Shown here: in pieces, positions 37,101 through 48,984 of the stretch
Layout of the letters: each line of letters opens with the position of its first letter
Numbering within the stretch: the first letter of the stretch is position 1
Assembly (NCBI RefSeq): GCF_042186555.1
Contig: NC_133324.1
Coordinates: forward strand, 2,026,951-2,090,950
Length of the DNA: 64,000 bases
Direction of reading: 5' to 3'
DNA from: Aquarana catesbeiana
Lineage: Eukaryota; Chordata; Amphibia; Anura; Ranidae
The notes under the pieces: model-generated
Databases searched by the model: none
Seen by the model: only the letters and a program-made list of their open reading frames with translations
Told to the model about the DNA's origin: nothing
Made by a program: the position numbers and the translations under genes

Positions 37101-39310
37101 TCAGAGAAGGAGATGGGGGGGGGGGCAGATCAGATATTAGAGGAAGGGGGGGTCAGAGAAGGAGATGGGGGGGCAGATCAGATATTAGAGGAAGGGGGAG
37201 TCAGAGAAGGAGATGGGGGGGGCAGATCAGATATTAGAGGAAGGGGGAGTCAGAGAAGGAGATGGGGGGGGCAGATCAGATATTAGAGGAAGGGGGAGTC
37301 AGAGAAGGAGATGGGGGGGGCAGATCAGATATTAGAGGAAGGGGAGTCAGAGAAGGAGATGGGGGGGTAGATCAGATATTAGAGGAAGGGGAGTCAGAGA
37401 AGGAGATGGGGGGGTAGATCAGATATTAGAGGAAGGGGGAGTCAGAGAAGGAGATGGGGGGGTAGATCAGATATTAGAGGAAGGGGAGTCAGAGAAGGAG
37501 ATGGGGGGGACAGATCAGATATTAGAGGAAGTGGAGTCAGAGAAGGAGATGGGGGGGTAGATCAGATATTAGAGGAAGGGGAGTCAGAGAAGGAGATGGG
37601 GGGGACAGATCAGATATTAGAGGAAGGAGGAGTCAGAGAAGGAGATGGGGGGGGGGGCAGATCAGATATTAGAGGAAGGGGGAGTCAGAGAAGGAGATGG
37701 GGGGGCAGATCAGATATTAGAGGAAGGGGGGGTCAGAGAAGGAGATGGGGGGGGCAGATCACATATTAGAGGAAGGGGGAGTCAGAGAAGGAGATGGGGG
37801 GGACAGATCAGATATTAGAGGAAGGGGGAGTCAGAGAAGGAGATGGGGGGGACAGATCAGATATTAGAGGAAGGGGGAGTCAGAGAAGGAGATGGGGGGG
37901 GGGGCAGATCAGATATTAGAGGAAGGGGGAGTCAGAGAAGGAGATGGGGGGGCAGATCAGATATTAGAGGAAGGGGGAGTCAGAGAAGGAGATGGGGGGG
38001 GCAGATCACATATTAGAGGAAGGGGGAGTCAGAGAAGGAGATGGGGGGGGGGGGGCAGATCAGATATTAGAGGAAGGGGGAGTCAGAGAAGGAGATGGGG
38101 GGGTAGATCAGATATTAGAGGAAGGGGGGGGTAAGAGAAGGAGATGGGGGGGGTAGATCAGATATTAGAGGAAGGGGGGGGTAAGAGAAGGAGATGGGGG
38201 GGGACAGATCAGATATTAGAGGAAGGGGGAGTCAGAGAAGGAGATGGGGGGGCAGATCAGATATTAGAGGAAGGGGGAGTCAGAGAAGGAGATGGGGGGG
38301 GGCAGATCAGATATTAGAGGAAGGGGAGTCAGAGAAGGAGATGGGGGGTAGATCAGATATTAGAGGAAGGGGGGTCAGAGAAGGAGATGGGGGGGCAGAT
38401 CAGATATTAGAGGAAGGGGGAGTCAGAGAAGGAGATGGGGGGGCAGATCAGATATTAGAGGAAGGGGGAGTCAGAGAAGGAGATGGGGGGGCAGATCAGA
38501 TATTAGAGGAAGGGGGAGTCAGAGAAGGAGATGGGGGGGACAGATCAGATATTAGAGGAAGGGGGAGTCAGAGAAGGAGATGGGGGGGGCAGATCAGATA
38601 TTAGAGGAAGGGGGAGTCAGAGAAGGAGATGGGGGGGGGGACAGATCAGATATTAGAGGAAGGGGGAGTCAGAGAAGGAGATGGGGGGGGCAGATCAGAT
38701 ATTAGAGGAAGGGGGAGTCAGAGAAGGAGATGGGGGGGGCAGATCAGATATTAGAGGAAGGGGGAGTCAGAGAAGGAGATGGAGGGGGGGACAGATCAGA
38801 TATTAGAGGAAGGGGGAGTCAGAGAAGGAGATGGGGGGGACAGATCAGATATTAGAGGAAGGGGGAGTCAGAGAAGGAGATGGGGGGGCAGATCAGATAT
38901 TAGAGGAAGGGGGAGTCAGAGAAGGAGATGGGGGGGGGGACAGATCAGATATTAGAGGAAGGGGGAGTCAGAGAAGGAGATGGGGGGGGCAGATCAGATA
39001 TTAGAGGAAGGGGGAGTCAGAGAAGGAGATGGGGGGGGCAGATCAGATATTAGAGGAAGGGGGAGTCAGAGAAGGAGATGGAGGGACAGATCAGATATTA
39101 GAGGAAGGGGGAGTCAGAGAAGGAGATGGGGGGGCAGATCAGATATTAGAGGAAGAGGGGGTCAGAGAAGGAGATGGGGGGGATAGATCAGATATTAGAG
39201 GAAGGGGGGAAGTCAGAGAAAGAGATGGGGGGGCAGATCAGATATTAGAGGAAGGGGGAGTCAGAGAAGGAGATGGGGGGGGGCAGATCAGTTATTAGAG
39301 AATGAGAAGA
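25187..39310. repeat. 49-bp purine-rich, G-run-rich minisatellite (about 14 kb)
   Basis: About 288 copies of a 48-53-bp unit, GCAGATCAGATATTAGAGGA then AGGGGGAGTCAGAGAAGGAG then ATGGGGGGG. The plus strand is over 80 percent purine. Each unit has two G runs, one of 4-7 and one of about 6-12, and the second run sets most of the length variation. Because 49 is not a multiple of three, the frame cycles, giving many short frames reading ADQILEEGGVREGDGG or RSDIRGRGSQRRRWGG; none is a gene. Rare variants (LDEGG units, the GGGTGG unit) mark larger duplications. Confidence 0.98.
27050..31720. repeat. higher-order duplications inside the 49-bp array
   Basis: The series of variant units from about 27050 to 28550 recurs 3166 bp to the right (about 30200-31720) with the same G-run lengths; six successive translated frames are identical. 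A second, shorter relation of about 1168 bp links 28741-28990 and 29909-30110 through the rare ATGGGGTGGC variant (28843 and 30011). Both indicate recent block duplication, or an assembly artefact. Confidence 0.85.
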
Positions 39311-40635
39311 GTCAGAGATAGGGAGGTGGGCGGCAGATCACATGAAAATATTACATAAGGAAAATTATGAAAAAGGATGAGATTGTGAAAGCTGAAAGGT
39401 GGCATTTGTTGGCACCGAGAGGCCTGGCAAGGGTTTAGGGCAACTTCTACAGTACAGGAGACTCTCAGTTACAGAGTTGTTATTAAACAAAGATCATTTA
39501 TCAGCCCTCTTTCGGGCTCTCTCCCTCCCCTGGTATCTGATCCGCCCACTTCTGTCGGAATTCCAAGGGGTATGTGCTTTTATGCATTATTGCTACCAAA
39601 TCATGGACTCAATGCCCATAATGGATTCTTGCCTTACAAAGGAATTTTTGGTGGACTTTACTACCTAACTATGGTATGACTTCCTCAGGGGTCACCACCA
39701 CAGGGGCATTTAGAGGACTTTGTCAGGAATGTGTTTCGGAGATGTCTTGGAGAACTGCTTTTGTACTAGTTTCGTCAAAGAACTTCTTATTCAGTTCTAC
39801 TGTCCGGTTTAAAGTTATTAAAGGGGTGCATGCATGGTATAGCCAATGAACAGGGCTTATTGAAGGGGACAAGAGGAGTGGGAAAAGATGCAGTACATGG
39901 GTTTAATGTGCAGAGAAGCTGTCCTAATGAGGCTATATTGGCGTTGCTATTGACTACCGTACTTGTGTCACAAGCCTTTGCAACCAACCAGCCAGGAATT
40001 GGGTGGCATGGCAAGGGTGACAGAGGCTATGGTAGTAAATGGGCGTTATGCTTGGCCCCTTGACTAGTGACCGGTTCCCTACGTACTGGAACTTTGGGTC
40101 TGTCGAAGGGCGTTGCAGTGGGTCCTGTCTACTTGTCTAAAAGGTATTGTGCTGCCTGGTGGTGTTTACCATTCAGTGTACACAGATTTCTGGATAGTCT
40201 GTATGGCTGTGACTAGTAGAAGTCTGGAGATATTTTTGTTGTCTTTGTAGGGATCCTGTGACCCATCCTTCTCTCCCAACTTTATTGTGTCTAATAAACT
40301 CCTTAAATCTTCTAAAGTGGCTAACTCTAATTTCTTCCACCCCAAGGAGTCCACCCTAAGAGTTGAAATGCTAGCCCACTGAGCCACTTAGGGGTCATCC
40401 TACGCTATGCAGGGCTAAAGGGTACTAAAAATATACAGAAGGTTCACCAATGGTATGAATTCTAATGTACCCTTGAGTGTCAATCAATTCTCAGTAGCAC
40501 TAACCCAAAGACAATGAATACGCTATTGCACTGATTAGACCCCAACCGTCTAAGCACCAACTAACCCTAAGACACTCAATACACTCACACTGCTGTAAGT
40601 AAACATGTAGGAGAGATCAATGAGTGGAAGACAAA
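39311..40635. other. non-repetitive region downstream of the pepsinogen gene
   Basis: About 1.3 kb without tandem structure lies past the poly(A) signal of the minus-strand gene. Short frames at 39399-39668 (+), 39830-40063 (+) and 40166-40387 (-) show no motif I recognise. The sequence may contain old mobile-element pieces, but I cannot name one. No tRNA or further pepsinogen exon is visible. Confidence 0.55.
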
Positions 40636-40657
40636 GCACGGAGTAAACTGCACCAAC

Positions 40658-40663
40658 TTTATT
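40658..40663 (-). terminator. poly(A) signal AATAAA of the pepsinogen gene
   Basis: TTTATT on the plus strand reads AATAAA on the minus strand, 53 bases after the stop codon, in the context CTGAATAAAGTTGG. Cleavage would be expected some 10-30 bases further, near 40630-40648, giving a 3'UTR of about 70-85 bases. Confidence 0.85.
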
Positions 40664-40715
40664 CAGAAATCATTAGCCATAATCTCACATATGAACCTCT
40701 TGTAGAGAATACAAG

Positions 40716-40853
40716 TTATGACTTCATAGTAGGTGCAAATCCAACTCTGTTATTTCCACGATCAAATGCCACAAAATATTCCCGGATGAAAATGTCACCA
40801 AGAATCCAAAGGCCAGAGGTGGACTGGAAGCCACTGCTACAGGATCCAGAGAA
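40716..40853 (-). CDS. pepsinogen-like aspartic protease, last coding exon (exon 9 by homology)
   Basis: The minus strand reads 45 codons and TAA after a splice acceptor (TTGTGTGCAG, AG at 40854-40855). The peptide begins FSGSCSSGFQSTSGLWILGD and continues IFIREYFVAFDRGNNRVG, then FAPTMKS. This is the C-terminal end of pepsin-family proteases: GSC supplies the second Cys of the third pepsin disulfide, LWILGD with FIREYF is the conserved beta-strand block near the active-site cleft, and FDRGNNRVGFAP is the usual terminus. The short GFQSTSGLW loop, lacking several residues of mammalian pepsin A, fits non-mammalian pepsinogens. The protein would be a secreted gastric zymogen. It joins in phase to the exon at 60608-60706. 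Pepsinogen A is more likely than gastricsin or cathepsin E, though paralogues cannot be separated here. Confidence 0.93.
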   Translation of the reverse strand, partial: FSGSCSSGFQSTSGLWILGDIFIREYFVAFDRGNNRVGFAPTMKS

Positions 40854-40856
40854 CTG

Positions 40857-41479
40857 CACACAATACAAAGAACGTGGTCAGAACTTCCTACAATTCAGTG
40901 TGGACATCAATGAAACTTCATTCATGAAAATGACAAATAAGATAATTTATCAGTGTTGTTGTAACAGTTAGATCCCTTGTGTGCCTTTGTCTTGGTTATA
41001 ATTGCTGACGCCCTGAGGCCATGTAGTCATGTATTATATAAGGAGGTTTTGCCACCATGGGGATAGCCTAGTCCTCCCCTGGAAGACCTGTGGTGGAAAA
41101 GACTGACAGAAGGGGGAATGAATCTGACATCTTATTGATCTCTCTTCCATCTCCTGGGTGCTGGAATTTCCCTTTAGATTTCTCTGCAGACTGACACAGC
41201 CAAGAAGGTTGAAGGTTCAGATAGATGGAATTTGGTGGACATTTATCTTATTTTATTTTTTATTTTGTTTTAGGTTTTGGGAGTTTTTCTTTATAGAAAT
41301 CTTCCAGGTTAGAAAATAGAGACTTCATACATGATTAATGAAATGTCTGACTCTGATCACCATGCATCTGTTTCAGAATCTTCTCCTTCCGGGTCACCTG
41401 CATCATCTACTGGCCATACAAACCCAGTGCAAGCATGTATCCTAAAATCTTCATTCACAAGAAGAGGGAGAGTAGGAAA
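40857..41479. other. intron sequence next to the last exon, no recognised feature
   Basis: This is non-repetitive sequence. The plus-strand frame 40624-40971 is an antisense shadow of the pepsinogen exon. A T-rich tract lies near 41245-41275. Nothing else is supported. Confidence 0.6.
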
Positions 41480-44213
41480 GCCATAGAGTGGAGAATACAG
41501 AGAGCCATACAGTGAAGAATACAGAGAGCCATAGAGTAGAGAATACAGAGAGCCATAGAGTGGAGAATACAGAGAGCCATAGAGTAGAGAATACAGAGAG
41601 CCATAGAGTAGAGAATACAGAGAGCCATAGAGTGGAGAATACAGATAGCCATAGAGTGGAGAATACAGAGAGCCATAGAGTAGACAATACAGAGAACCAT
41701 AGAGAAGAGAATACAGAGAGCCATAGAGTGGAGAATACAGAGAACCATAGAGTAGAGAATACAGAGAGCCATAGAGTGGAGAATACAGAGAGCCATAGAG
41801 TGGAGAATACAGAGAGCCATAGAGTAGAGAATACAGAGAGCCATAGAGTAGAGAATACAGAGAGCCATAGAGTAGAGAATACAGAGAGCCATAGGGTGGA
41901 GAATACAGAGAACCATGGAGTAGAGAATACAGAGAATACAGAGAGCCATAGAGTAGAGAATACAGAGGGCCATAGAGTAGAGAATACAGAGAGCCATAGA
42001 GTGGAGAATACAGAGAGCCATAGAGTGGAGAATACAGAGAGCCATAGAGTAGAGAATACAGAGAGCCATAGAGTAGAGAATACAGAGAGCCATAGAGTAA
42101 ATAATACAGAGAGCCATAGAGTAGAGAATACAGAGAGCCATAGAGTAGAGAATACAGAGAGCCATAGAGTAGAGAATACAGAGAGCCATAGAGTGGAGAA
42201 TACAGAGAGCCATAGAGTAGAGAATACAGAGAGCCATAGAGTGGAGAATACAGAGAGCCATAGAGTGGAGAATACAGAGAGCCATAGAGTAGAGAATACA
42301 GAGAGCCATAGAGTAGAGAATACAGAGAGCCATAGAGTAAATAATACAGAGAGCCATAGAGTAGAGAATACAGAGAGCCATAGAGTAGAGAATACAGAGA
42401 GCCATAGAGTAGAGAATACAGAGAGCCATAGAGTGGAGAATACAGAGAGCCATAGAGTAGAGAATACAGAGAGCCATAGAGTGGAGAATACAGAGAACCA
42501 TAGAGTAGAGAACACAGAGAGCCATAGAGTAGAGAACACAGAGAGCCATAGAGTAGAGAATACAGAGAGCCATAGAGTAGAGAATACAGAGAGCCATAGA
42601 GTGGAGAATACAGAGAGCCATAGAGTGGAGAATACAGAGAGCCATAGAGTAGAGAATACAGAGAGCCATAGAGTGGAGAATACAGATAGCCATACAGTGG
42701 AGAATACAGAGAGCCATAGAGTAGAGAATACAGAGAGCCATAGAGTGGAGAATACAGAGAGCCATACAGTAGAGAATACAGAGAGCAATAGAGTAGAGAA
42801 TACAGAGAGCCATGGAGTAGAGAATACAGAGAGCCATAGAGTAGAGAATACAGAGAGCCATAGAGTGGAGAATACAGAGAGCCATAGAGTAGAGAATACA
42901 GAGAGCCATAGAGTAGACAATACAGAGAACCATGGAGTGGAGAATACAGAGAACCATGGAGTAGAGAATACAGAGAACCATGGAGTAGAGAATACAGAGA
43001 GCCATAGAGTGGAGAATACAGAGAACCATGGAGTAGAGAATACAGAGAACCATGGAGTAGAGAATACAGAGAATACAGAGAGCCATAGAGTAGAGAATAC
43101 AGAGAGCCATAGAGTAGAGAATACAGAGAGACATAGAGTGGAGAATACAGAGAGCCATAGAGTGGAGAATACAGAGAGCCATAGAGTGGAGAATACAGAG
43201 AGCCATAGAGTAGAGAATACAGAGAGCCATAGAGTAGAGAATACAGAGAGCCATAGAGTAGAGAATACAGAGAGCCATAGAGTAGAGAATACAGAGAGCC
43301 ATAGGGTGGAGAATACAGAGAGTCATAGAGTAGAGAATACAGAGAACCATAGAGTGGAGAATACAGAGAGCCATAGAGTGGAGAATACAGAGAGCCATAG
43401 AGTGGAGAATACAGAGAGCCATAGAGTGGAGAATACAGAGAACCATAGAGTGGAGAATACAGAGAGCCGTAGAGTGGAGAATACAGAGAGCCATAGAGTA
43501 GAGAATACAGAGAGCCATAGAGTGGAGACTACAGAGAACCATAGAGTGGAGACTACAGAGAGCCATAGAGTGGAGAATACAGAGAGCCATAGAGTAGAGA
43601 ATACAGAGAGCCATAGAGTGGAGAATACAGAGAGCCATAGAGTGGAGAATACAGAGAACCATAGAGTGGAGAATACAGAGAGCCGTAGAGTGGAGAATAC
43701 AGAGAGCCATAGAGTAGAGAATACAGAGAGCCATAGAGTGGAGACTACAGAGAACCATAGAGTGGAGACTACAGAGAGCCATAGAGTGGAGAATACAGAG
43801 AGCCATAGAGTAGAGAATACAGAGAGCCATAGAGTGGAGAATACAGAGAGCCATAGAGTGGAGAATACAGAGAGCCATAAAGTAGAGAATACAGAGAGCC
43901 ATAGAGTAGAGAATACAGACAGCCATAGAGTAGAGAATACAGAGAGTCATAGAGTCGAGAATACAGAGAGCCATAGAGTAGAGAATACAGAGAACCATAG
44001 AGTGGAGAATAAAGAGCGCCATAGAGTAGAGAATACAGACAGCCATAGAGTAGAGAATACAGAGAGCCATAGAGTAGAGAATACAGAGAACCATAGAGTG
44101 GAGAATAAAGAGAGCCATAGAGTAGAGAATACAGACAGCCATAGAGTAGAGAATACAGAGAGCCATAGAGTAGGGAATACAGACAGCCATAGAGTAGAGA
44201 ATACAGAGAGTCA
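41480..44213. repeat. 24-bp tandem array with fully open frames
   Basis: About 114 copies of AGAGAGCCATAGAGTAGAGAATAC with variants AGAGAACC, GTGGAG and GTAAAT. The unit is eight codons long, so several frames stay open: plus strand (VENTESHR)n for 913 codons and minus-strand frames of 982 and 489 codons (ALCILHSM and LSVFSTLW repeats). Local block duplications are visible: the CCGT variant at 43467 and 43683 (216 bp, nine units) and the GTAAATAAT variant at about 42096 and 42336 (240 bp, ten units). No splice or promoter context argues for a gene. Confidence 0.95.
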
Positions 44214-44653
44214 TCCCTGTCGCAACTAAAGAAATAATCATCCATGGGAAGAAACTGTGGGCACTGCGATGAAGAGCATAGGTCTGGTATACAATGCCCC
44301 CAAATCTGGATCTGCCCATTAACATCAACAGGTCACATGAACATATTTCTGGGATAATGTCTACTTCCTCACCAGAACTGGATGAATGCAGAGCTGAGAT
44401 CACTATTCACCAAGCCAAGGTGTCCTTATCTACTGTACCTGAGATTTGTGTGTGGATTTCTCCAGCTTCTGAACACCACAGGAAGAAGACATATGATAAG
44501 GACACGGCACATCCAAATCATACTTTGTAAATCTATTTTTAGCTTTTTTATTCCTAATAAATCTGTACTTCCAACACCACAAGGCTCTGTTCTCCCTCCC
44601 TCTTCACATGGACAGCTGGTGGAGTCATTGGGTTCCCCTCCCGTGAACTGGCT
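44214..44653. other. intronic spacer, no recognised gene
   Basis: Non-repetitive sequence of about 440 bp with two short plus-strand frames (44294-44530, 44382-44750) that match nothing I know. An AATAAA occurs near 44557. It could be an old mobile-element fragment. Confidence 0.5.
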
Positions 44654-45683
44654 GCTGTACTTAGTTATAGAGTCTATTATGTCTACATTGATCAGTATTA
44701 GAGGTACAGATAGTTACAGAGTCTATTATGTCTACATTGATCAGTATTAGAGGTACAGATAGTTACAGAGTCTATTATGTCTATATTGATCAGTATTAGA
44801 GGTACAGATAGTTACAGAGTCTATTATGTCTACATTGATCAGTATTAGAGGTACAGATAGTTACAGTGTTTATTATGTCTACATTGATCAGTATTAGATG
44901 TACAGATAGTTACAGAGTCTATTATGTCTACATTGATCAGTATTAGAGGTACAGATAGTTACAGAGTCTATTATGTCTACATTGATCAGTATTAGAGGTA
45001 CAGATAGTTACAGAGTCTATTATGTCTACATTGATCAGTATTAGATGTACAGATAGTTACAGAGTCTATTATGTCTACATTGATCAGTATTAGAGGTACA
45101 GATAGATACAGAGTCTATTATGTCTACATTGATCAGTATTAGAGGTACAGATAGTTACAGAGTCTATTATGTCTACATTGTTCAGTATTAGAGGTACAGA
45201 TAGTTACAGAGTCTATTATGTCTACATTGATCAGTATTAGAGGTACAGATAGTTACAGAGTCTATTATGTCTACATTGATCAGTATTAGAGGTACAGATA
45301 GTTACAGTGTTTATTATGTCTACATTGATCAGTATTAGATGTACAGATAGTTACAGAGTCTATTATGTCTACATTGATCAGTATTAGAGGTACAGATAGT
45401 TACAGAGTCTATTATGTCTACATTGATCAGTATTAGAGGTACAGATAGTTACAGTGTTTATTATGTCTACATTGATCAGTATTAGATGTACAGATAGTTA
45501 CAGAGTCTATTATGTCTATATTGATCAGTATTAGAGGTACAGATAGTTACAGAGTCTATTATGTCTACATTGATCAGTATTAGAGGTACAGATAGTTACA
45601 GTGTTTATTATGTCTACATTGATCAGTATTAGATGTACAGATAGTTACAGAGTCTATTATGTCTACATTGATCAGTATTAGAA
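44654..45683. repeat. 49-bp AT-rich minisatellite (left part, about 21 units)
   Basis: The unit is TATTAGAGGTACAGATAGTT then ACAGAGTCTATTATGTCTAC then ATTGATCAG. Variants include GTGTTTATT and GATGTACAG, which recur in order (44868, 45306, 45452 and 45598), showing block duplication of three to nine units. It is unrelated in sequence to the G-rich 49-bp array. It is interrupted at 45684 by a hAT-type element and resumes at 48882. Confidence 0.95.
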
Positions 45684-45874
45684 CAGGGGTAGGCAACCTT
45701 TTGAACACAGTGTGCCGAAAAACGTCTTCAAATAAATTGAGCGTGCCGATTTTATAACAAAAAAACGTCAACTTCACACTCTCAATCACGGAAAGGCTTT
45801 TTTTATAAAGTAAATGCTATAAACTACTTTAGTAGTGAGAAATTAACATCCTACACTCTCACGCCTCAGATCAC

Positions 45875-46612
45875 TGTACCCCCTGCTCATCTGCCCCACC
45901 ATTGTACCTCCTTTCTCCTCTGCCCCAACACTGAACCCCCCCCCCCCGAACATCTATCCCACCACTGTAACCCCCTGCTCATCTGCCCCACCACTTTACC
46001 TCCTTTCTCCTCTGCCCCAACAGTGAACCCCCCCTGCATATCTGTGCCACCACTGTAACCACCTGCTCATCTGCCCCATCACTGTAACCCCCCTGCTTTT
46101 CTGTCCCACCACTGATCCCCCTTCTCATCCCTCCCACCACTGTACCCCCTTGCTCTTCTGTCCCACTACTGTAACCCCCCAGCTCATTTGCCCCATCAAT
46201 GAACCCCTTTTCTCATCTGCCCCACCACACTGTACCTCCCTGAACATCTGCTCCACCGCCGTATCCCCATGCTCATCTGTCTCACTACCGAATCACCTTC
46301 TCATCTCTCCTAACACCGAACTCATCTGCTGCACCACTGTAACCCGCTTTCTCATCTGCCCCACCAATGTACCCCCCTGCTCTCCTGCCCCACCACTGTT
46401 CCCCCTGCTCTCTTGCCCCACCAATCTAACCCCCTGCTCATCTTCCCCACCAATAAACCTCCATTCACATCTGCCCCACTGCTCCACCCCCCTGCTTTTC
46501 TGCCCCAACACTGAAGCCCCCTGCTCATCTGGCCCAACACTGTACCCCCCTGCTCTTCTGTTCCACCACTGAACCCATCCTGCTCATTTTCCCCACCACT
46601 GTACCCTCTTAT
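45875..46612. repeat. degenerate 28-31-bp C-rich array inside the hAT element
   Basis: Imperfect repeats of CCCCACCACTGTACCCCC then TGCTCATCTG, with frequent substitutions (CTTTCTCCTCTG, TGAACATCTG). It is far less uniform than the other arrays, which suggests it is older or no longer expanding. Short frames on both strands are by-products. Confidence 0.85.
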
Positions 46613-46725
46613 CATCTATGATATGTGTGATATGCAGAGTGGTGAAAGGAAGCAGAGATGAGACACATCTACCTGTCCTGGCACACTCATCCTGCTGATC
46701 CACTTCTCGCATCCATCCTACGTGC

Positions 46726-48421
46726 TTGTATGGGATGTATGGGATGTATAGGATGTATGTGATGTATAGGAGGTATGGAATGTATGGGATGTATGTGATG
46801 TATAGGATGTATGGGATGTATAGGATGTATGGGATGTATAGGATGTATGTGATGTATGGGATATATGGAATGTATGGGATGTATAGGATGTATGGGATGT
46901 ATGTGATCTATAGGATGTATGTGATGTATGGGATGCATGGGATGTATGTGATGTATGGGATGTATGTGATGTATGGGATACATGGGATGTATGTGATGTA
47001 TGTGATGTATAGGATGTATGTGATGTATGGGATGTATGGGATGTATAGGATGTATGTGATGTATAGGATGTATGGGAAGTATGGGATATATAGGATGTAT
47101 GTGATGTATGAGATGTATGTGATGTATAGGATGTATGGGATGTATGTGATGTATGGGATGTATGTGATGTATGGGATGTATGTGATGTATAGGATGTATA
47201 GGATGTATGAGATGTATGGGATGTATGGGATGTATGGGATGTATAGGATGTATGGGATGTATGGAATGTATGTGATGTATGGGATGTATGTTATGTATGT
47301 GATGTATAGGATGTATGTGATGTATGAGATGTATGGGATGTATGTGATGTATAGGAGGTATGGGATGTATGTGATGTATGGGATGTATGTGATGTATAGG
47401 ATGTATGGGATGTATATCATGTATGTTATGTATAGGATGTATGTGATGTATGAGATGTATGGGATGTATGGGATGTATGTGATGTATGTGATGTATGGGA
47501 TGTATGGGATGTATGGGATGTATAGGATGTATGGGATGTATGTCATGTATGTGATGTATAGGATGTATGTGATGTATGAGATGTATGTGATGTATGGGAT
47601 GTATGTGATGTATAGGATGTATGGGATGTATGGGATGTATGTGATGTATGTGATGTATAGGATGTATGGGATGTATAGGATGTATGGGATGTATGTGATG
47701 TATGGGATATATGGAATGTATGGGATGTATAGGATGTATGGGATGTATGGGATGTATGTGATGTATAGGATGTATGGGATGCATGGGATGTATGTGATGT
47801 ATGGGATGTATGTGATGTATGGGATACATGGGATGTATGTGATGTATGTGATGTATAGGATGTATGTGATGTATGGGATGTATAGGATGTATGTGATGTA
47901 TAGGATGTATGGGATGTATGTGATGTATGGGATGTATGTGATGTATAGGATGTATAGGATGTATGAGATGTATGGGATGTATGGGATGTATAGGATGTAT
48001 GGGATGTATGGAATGTATGTGATGTATGGGATGTATGTCATGTATGTGATGTATAGGATGTATGTGATGTATGAGATGTATGGGATGTATGGGATGTATA
48101 GGAGGTATGGGATGTATGTGATGTATGGGATGTATGTGATGTATAGGATGTATGGGATGTATAGGATGTATGGGATGTATATCATGTATGTTATGTATAG
48201 GATGTATGTGATGTATGAGATGTATGGGATGTATGTGATGTATAGGATGTATGGGATGTATGTGATGTATGTGATGTATGGGATGTATGGGATGTATGGG
48301 ATGTATAGGATGTATGGGATGTATGTCATGTATGTGATGTATAGGATGTAGGTGATGTATGAGATGTATGTGATGTATGGGATGTATGTGATGTATAGGA
48401 TGTATGGGATGTATGGGATGT
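46726..48421. repeat. 9-bp tandem array (GATGTATGG / GATGTATGT / GATGTATAG)
   Basis: About 188 nonamers of three main types, arranged in ordered strings. Larger blocks recur: the GGGATATATGGAATG series at about 46858 and 47706 (roughly 848 bp) and the TATATCATGTATGTTATG series at about 47412 and 48177. Nine bases are three codons, so three long open frames appear (MYGMYVMYR on plus; HIHPIHP and YIPYITYI on minus, up to 541 codons). They are not genes. Confidence 0.95.
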
Positions 48422-48881
48422 ACAAAGTTCCCAGAAGCTCAACAGTAATTCCACAAACTGTGACCTGATTGTTGTTTTCTCAATCACAGTGAAATTCCTT
48501 CTTTCTGAGATTGGTCGTGGCAACCAAACGAGTCATATTCCTCCAGATGGTGGGCGGGGCTAGCAGGACTGTGATTGGCTTTAGCAGTGGCCAAGACAGT
48601 CCTCCTCCTCCAGAAAACAGGGACCCCCCCAGCAGAACTGCACCCAATCTCTTCCCCATGACGATCGCAGCTACAGCAAAGTTTTCCATCTTTTACAATG
48701 TGTGGGGGCACAGTGCCTCCCCCTCAGTGCAGGTGTGGTGTGGGGAACTCTGAACCTGGAATGCATTAGTGTCTCACTGACACTTCCCTGCGCTGCTCTG
48801 CTGATGGTGAGGCATTCGAGTGCCTGCAAAAGAGGCTTTGAGTGCCACTTGCGGCACGAGTGCCAGGGGTTGCCTACCCTG

Positions 48882-48969
48882 TATTAGAGGTACAGATAGT
48901 TATAGTGTTTATTATGTCTACATTGATCAGTATTAGAGGTACAGATAGTTACAGTATCTATTATGTCTA
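48882..48969. repeat. 49-bp AT-rich minisatellite (right remnant)
   Basis: Nearly two further units of the array seen at 44654-45683 follow the hAT element, proving that the element landed inside the array. The last unit ends at TATTATGTCTA before telomere-like sequence. Confidence 0.92.
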
Positions 48970-48984
48970 GTGGTACAAATCGGG

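Larger units (their letters stand above)
45684..48881. mobile_element. hAT-type non-autonomous element inserted in the 49-bp minisatellite
   Basis: Ends are inverted: CAGGGGTAGGCAACC at 45684 and GGTTGCCTACCCTG ending at 48881. The flanking octamers TATTAGAA (45676-45683) and TATTAGAG (48882-48889) agree at 7 of 8 bases, matching an 8-bp hAT target duplication. Array units continue in register on either side. The interior has no transposase; it is mostly two secondary tandem arrays plus about 460 bp of right-end sequence (48422-48881) and about 190 bp of left-end sequence. Confidence 0.9.

Noticed and set aside
25078..39298. ADQILEEGGVREGDGG and RSDIRGRGSQRRRWGG frames as RGG-like proteins
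   Set aside because: The 49-bp unit shifts frame every copy; open stretches are short, end at random indels and occur throughout the array.
39311..40635. A further tandem pepsinogen copy downstream of the gene
   Set aside because: I looked for LWILGD-type and INGxxYPLP-type segments on both strands and found none.
40624..40971. 115-codon plus-strand frame as a gene
   Set aside because: It is the antisense of the last pepsinogen exon, whose minus-strand reading has clear family motifs and splice signals.
41455..44403. 982-codon minus-strand and 913-codon plus-strand open frames as large repeat proteins
   Set aside because: Both follow from a 24-bp unit without stops in several frames; the region is an intron of the minus-strand pepsinogen and no start context, splice signal or domain supports coding.
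46687..48425. Long MYGMYVMYR, HIHPIHP and YIPYITYI frames as a collagen-like or histidine-rich protein
   Set aside because: These are three frames of the same 9-bp array inside a hAT element; the reading is symmetric on both strands.
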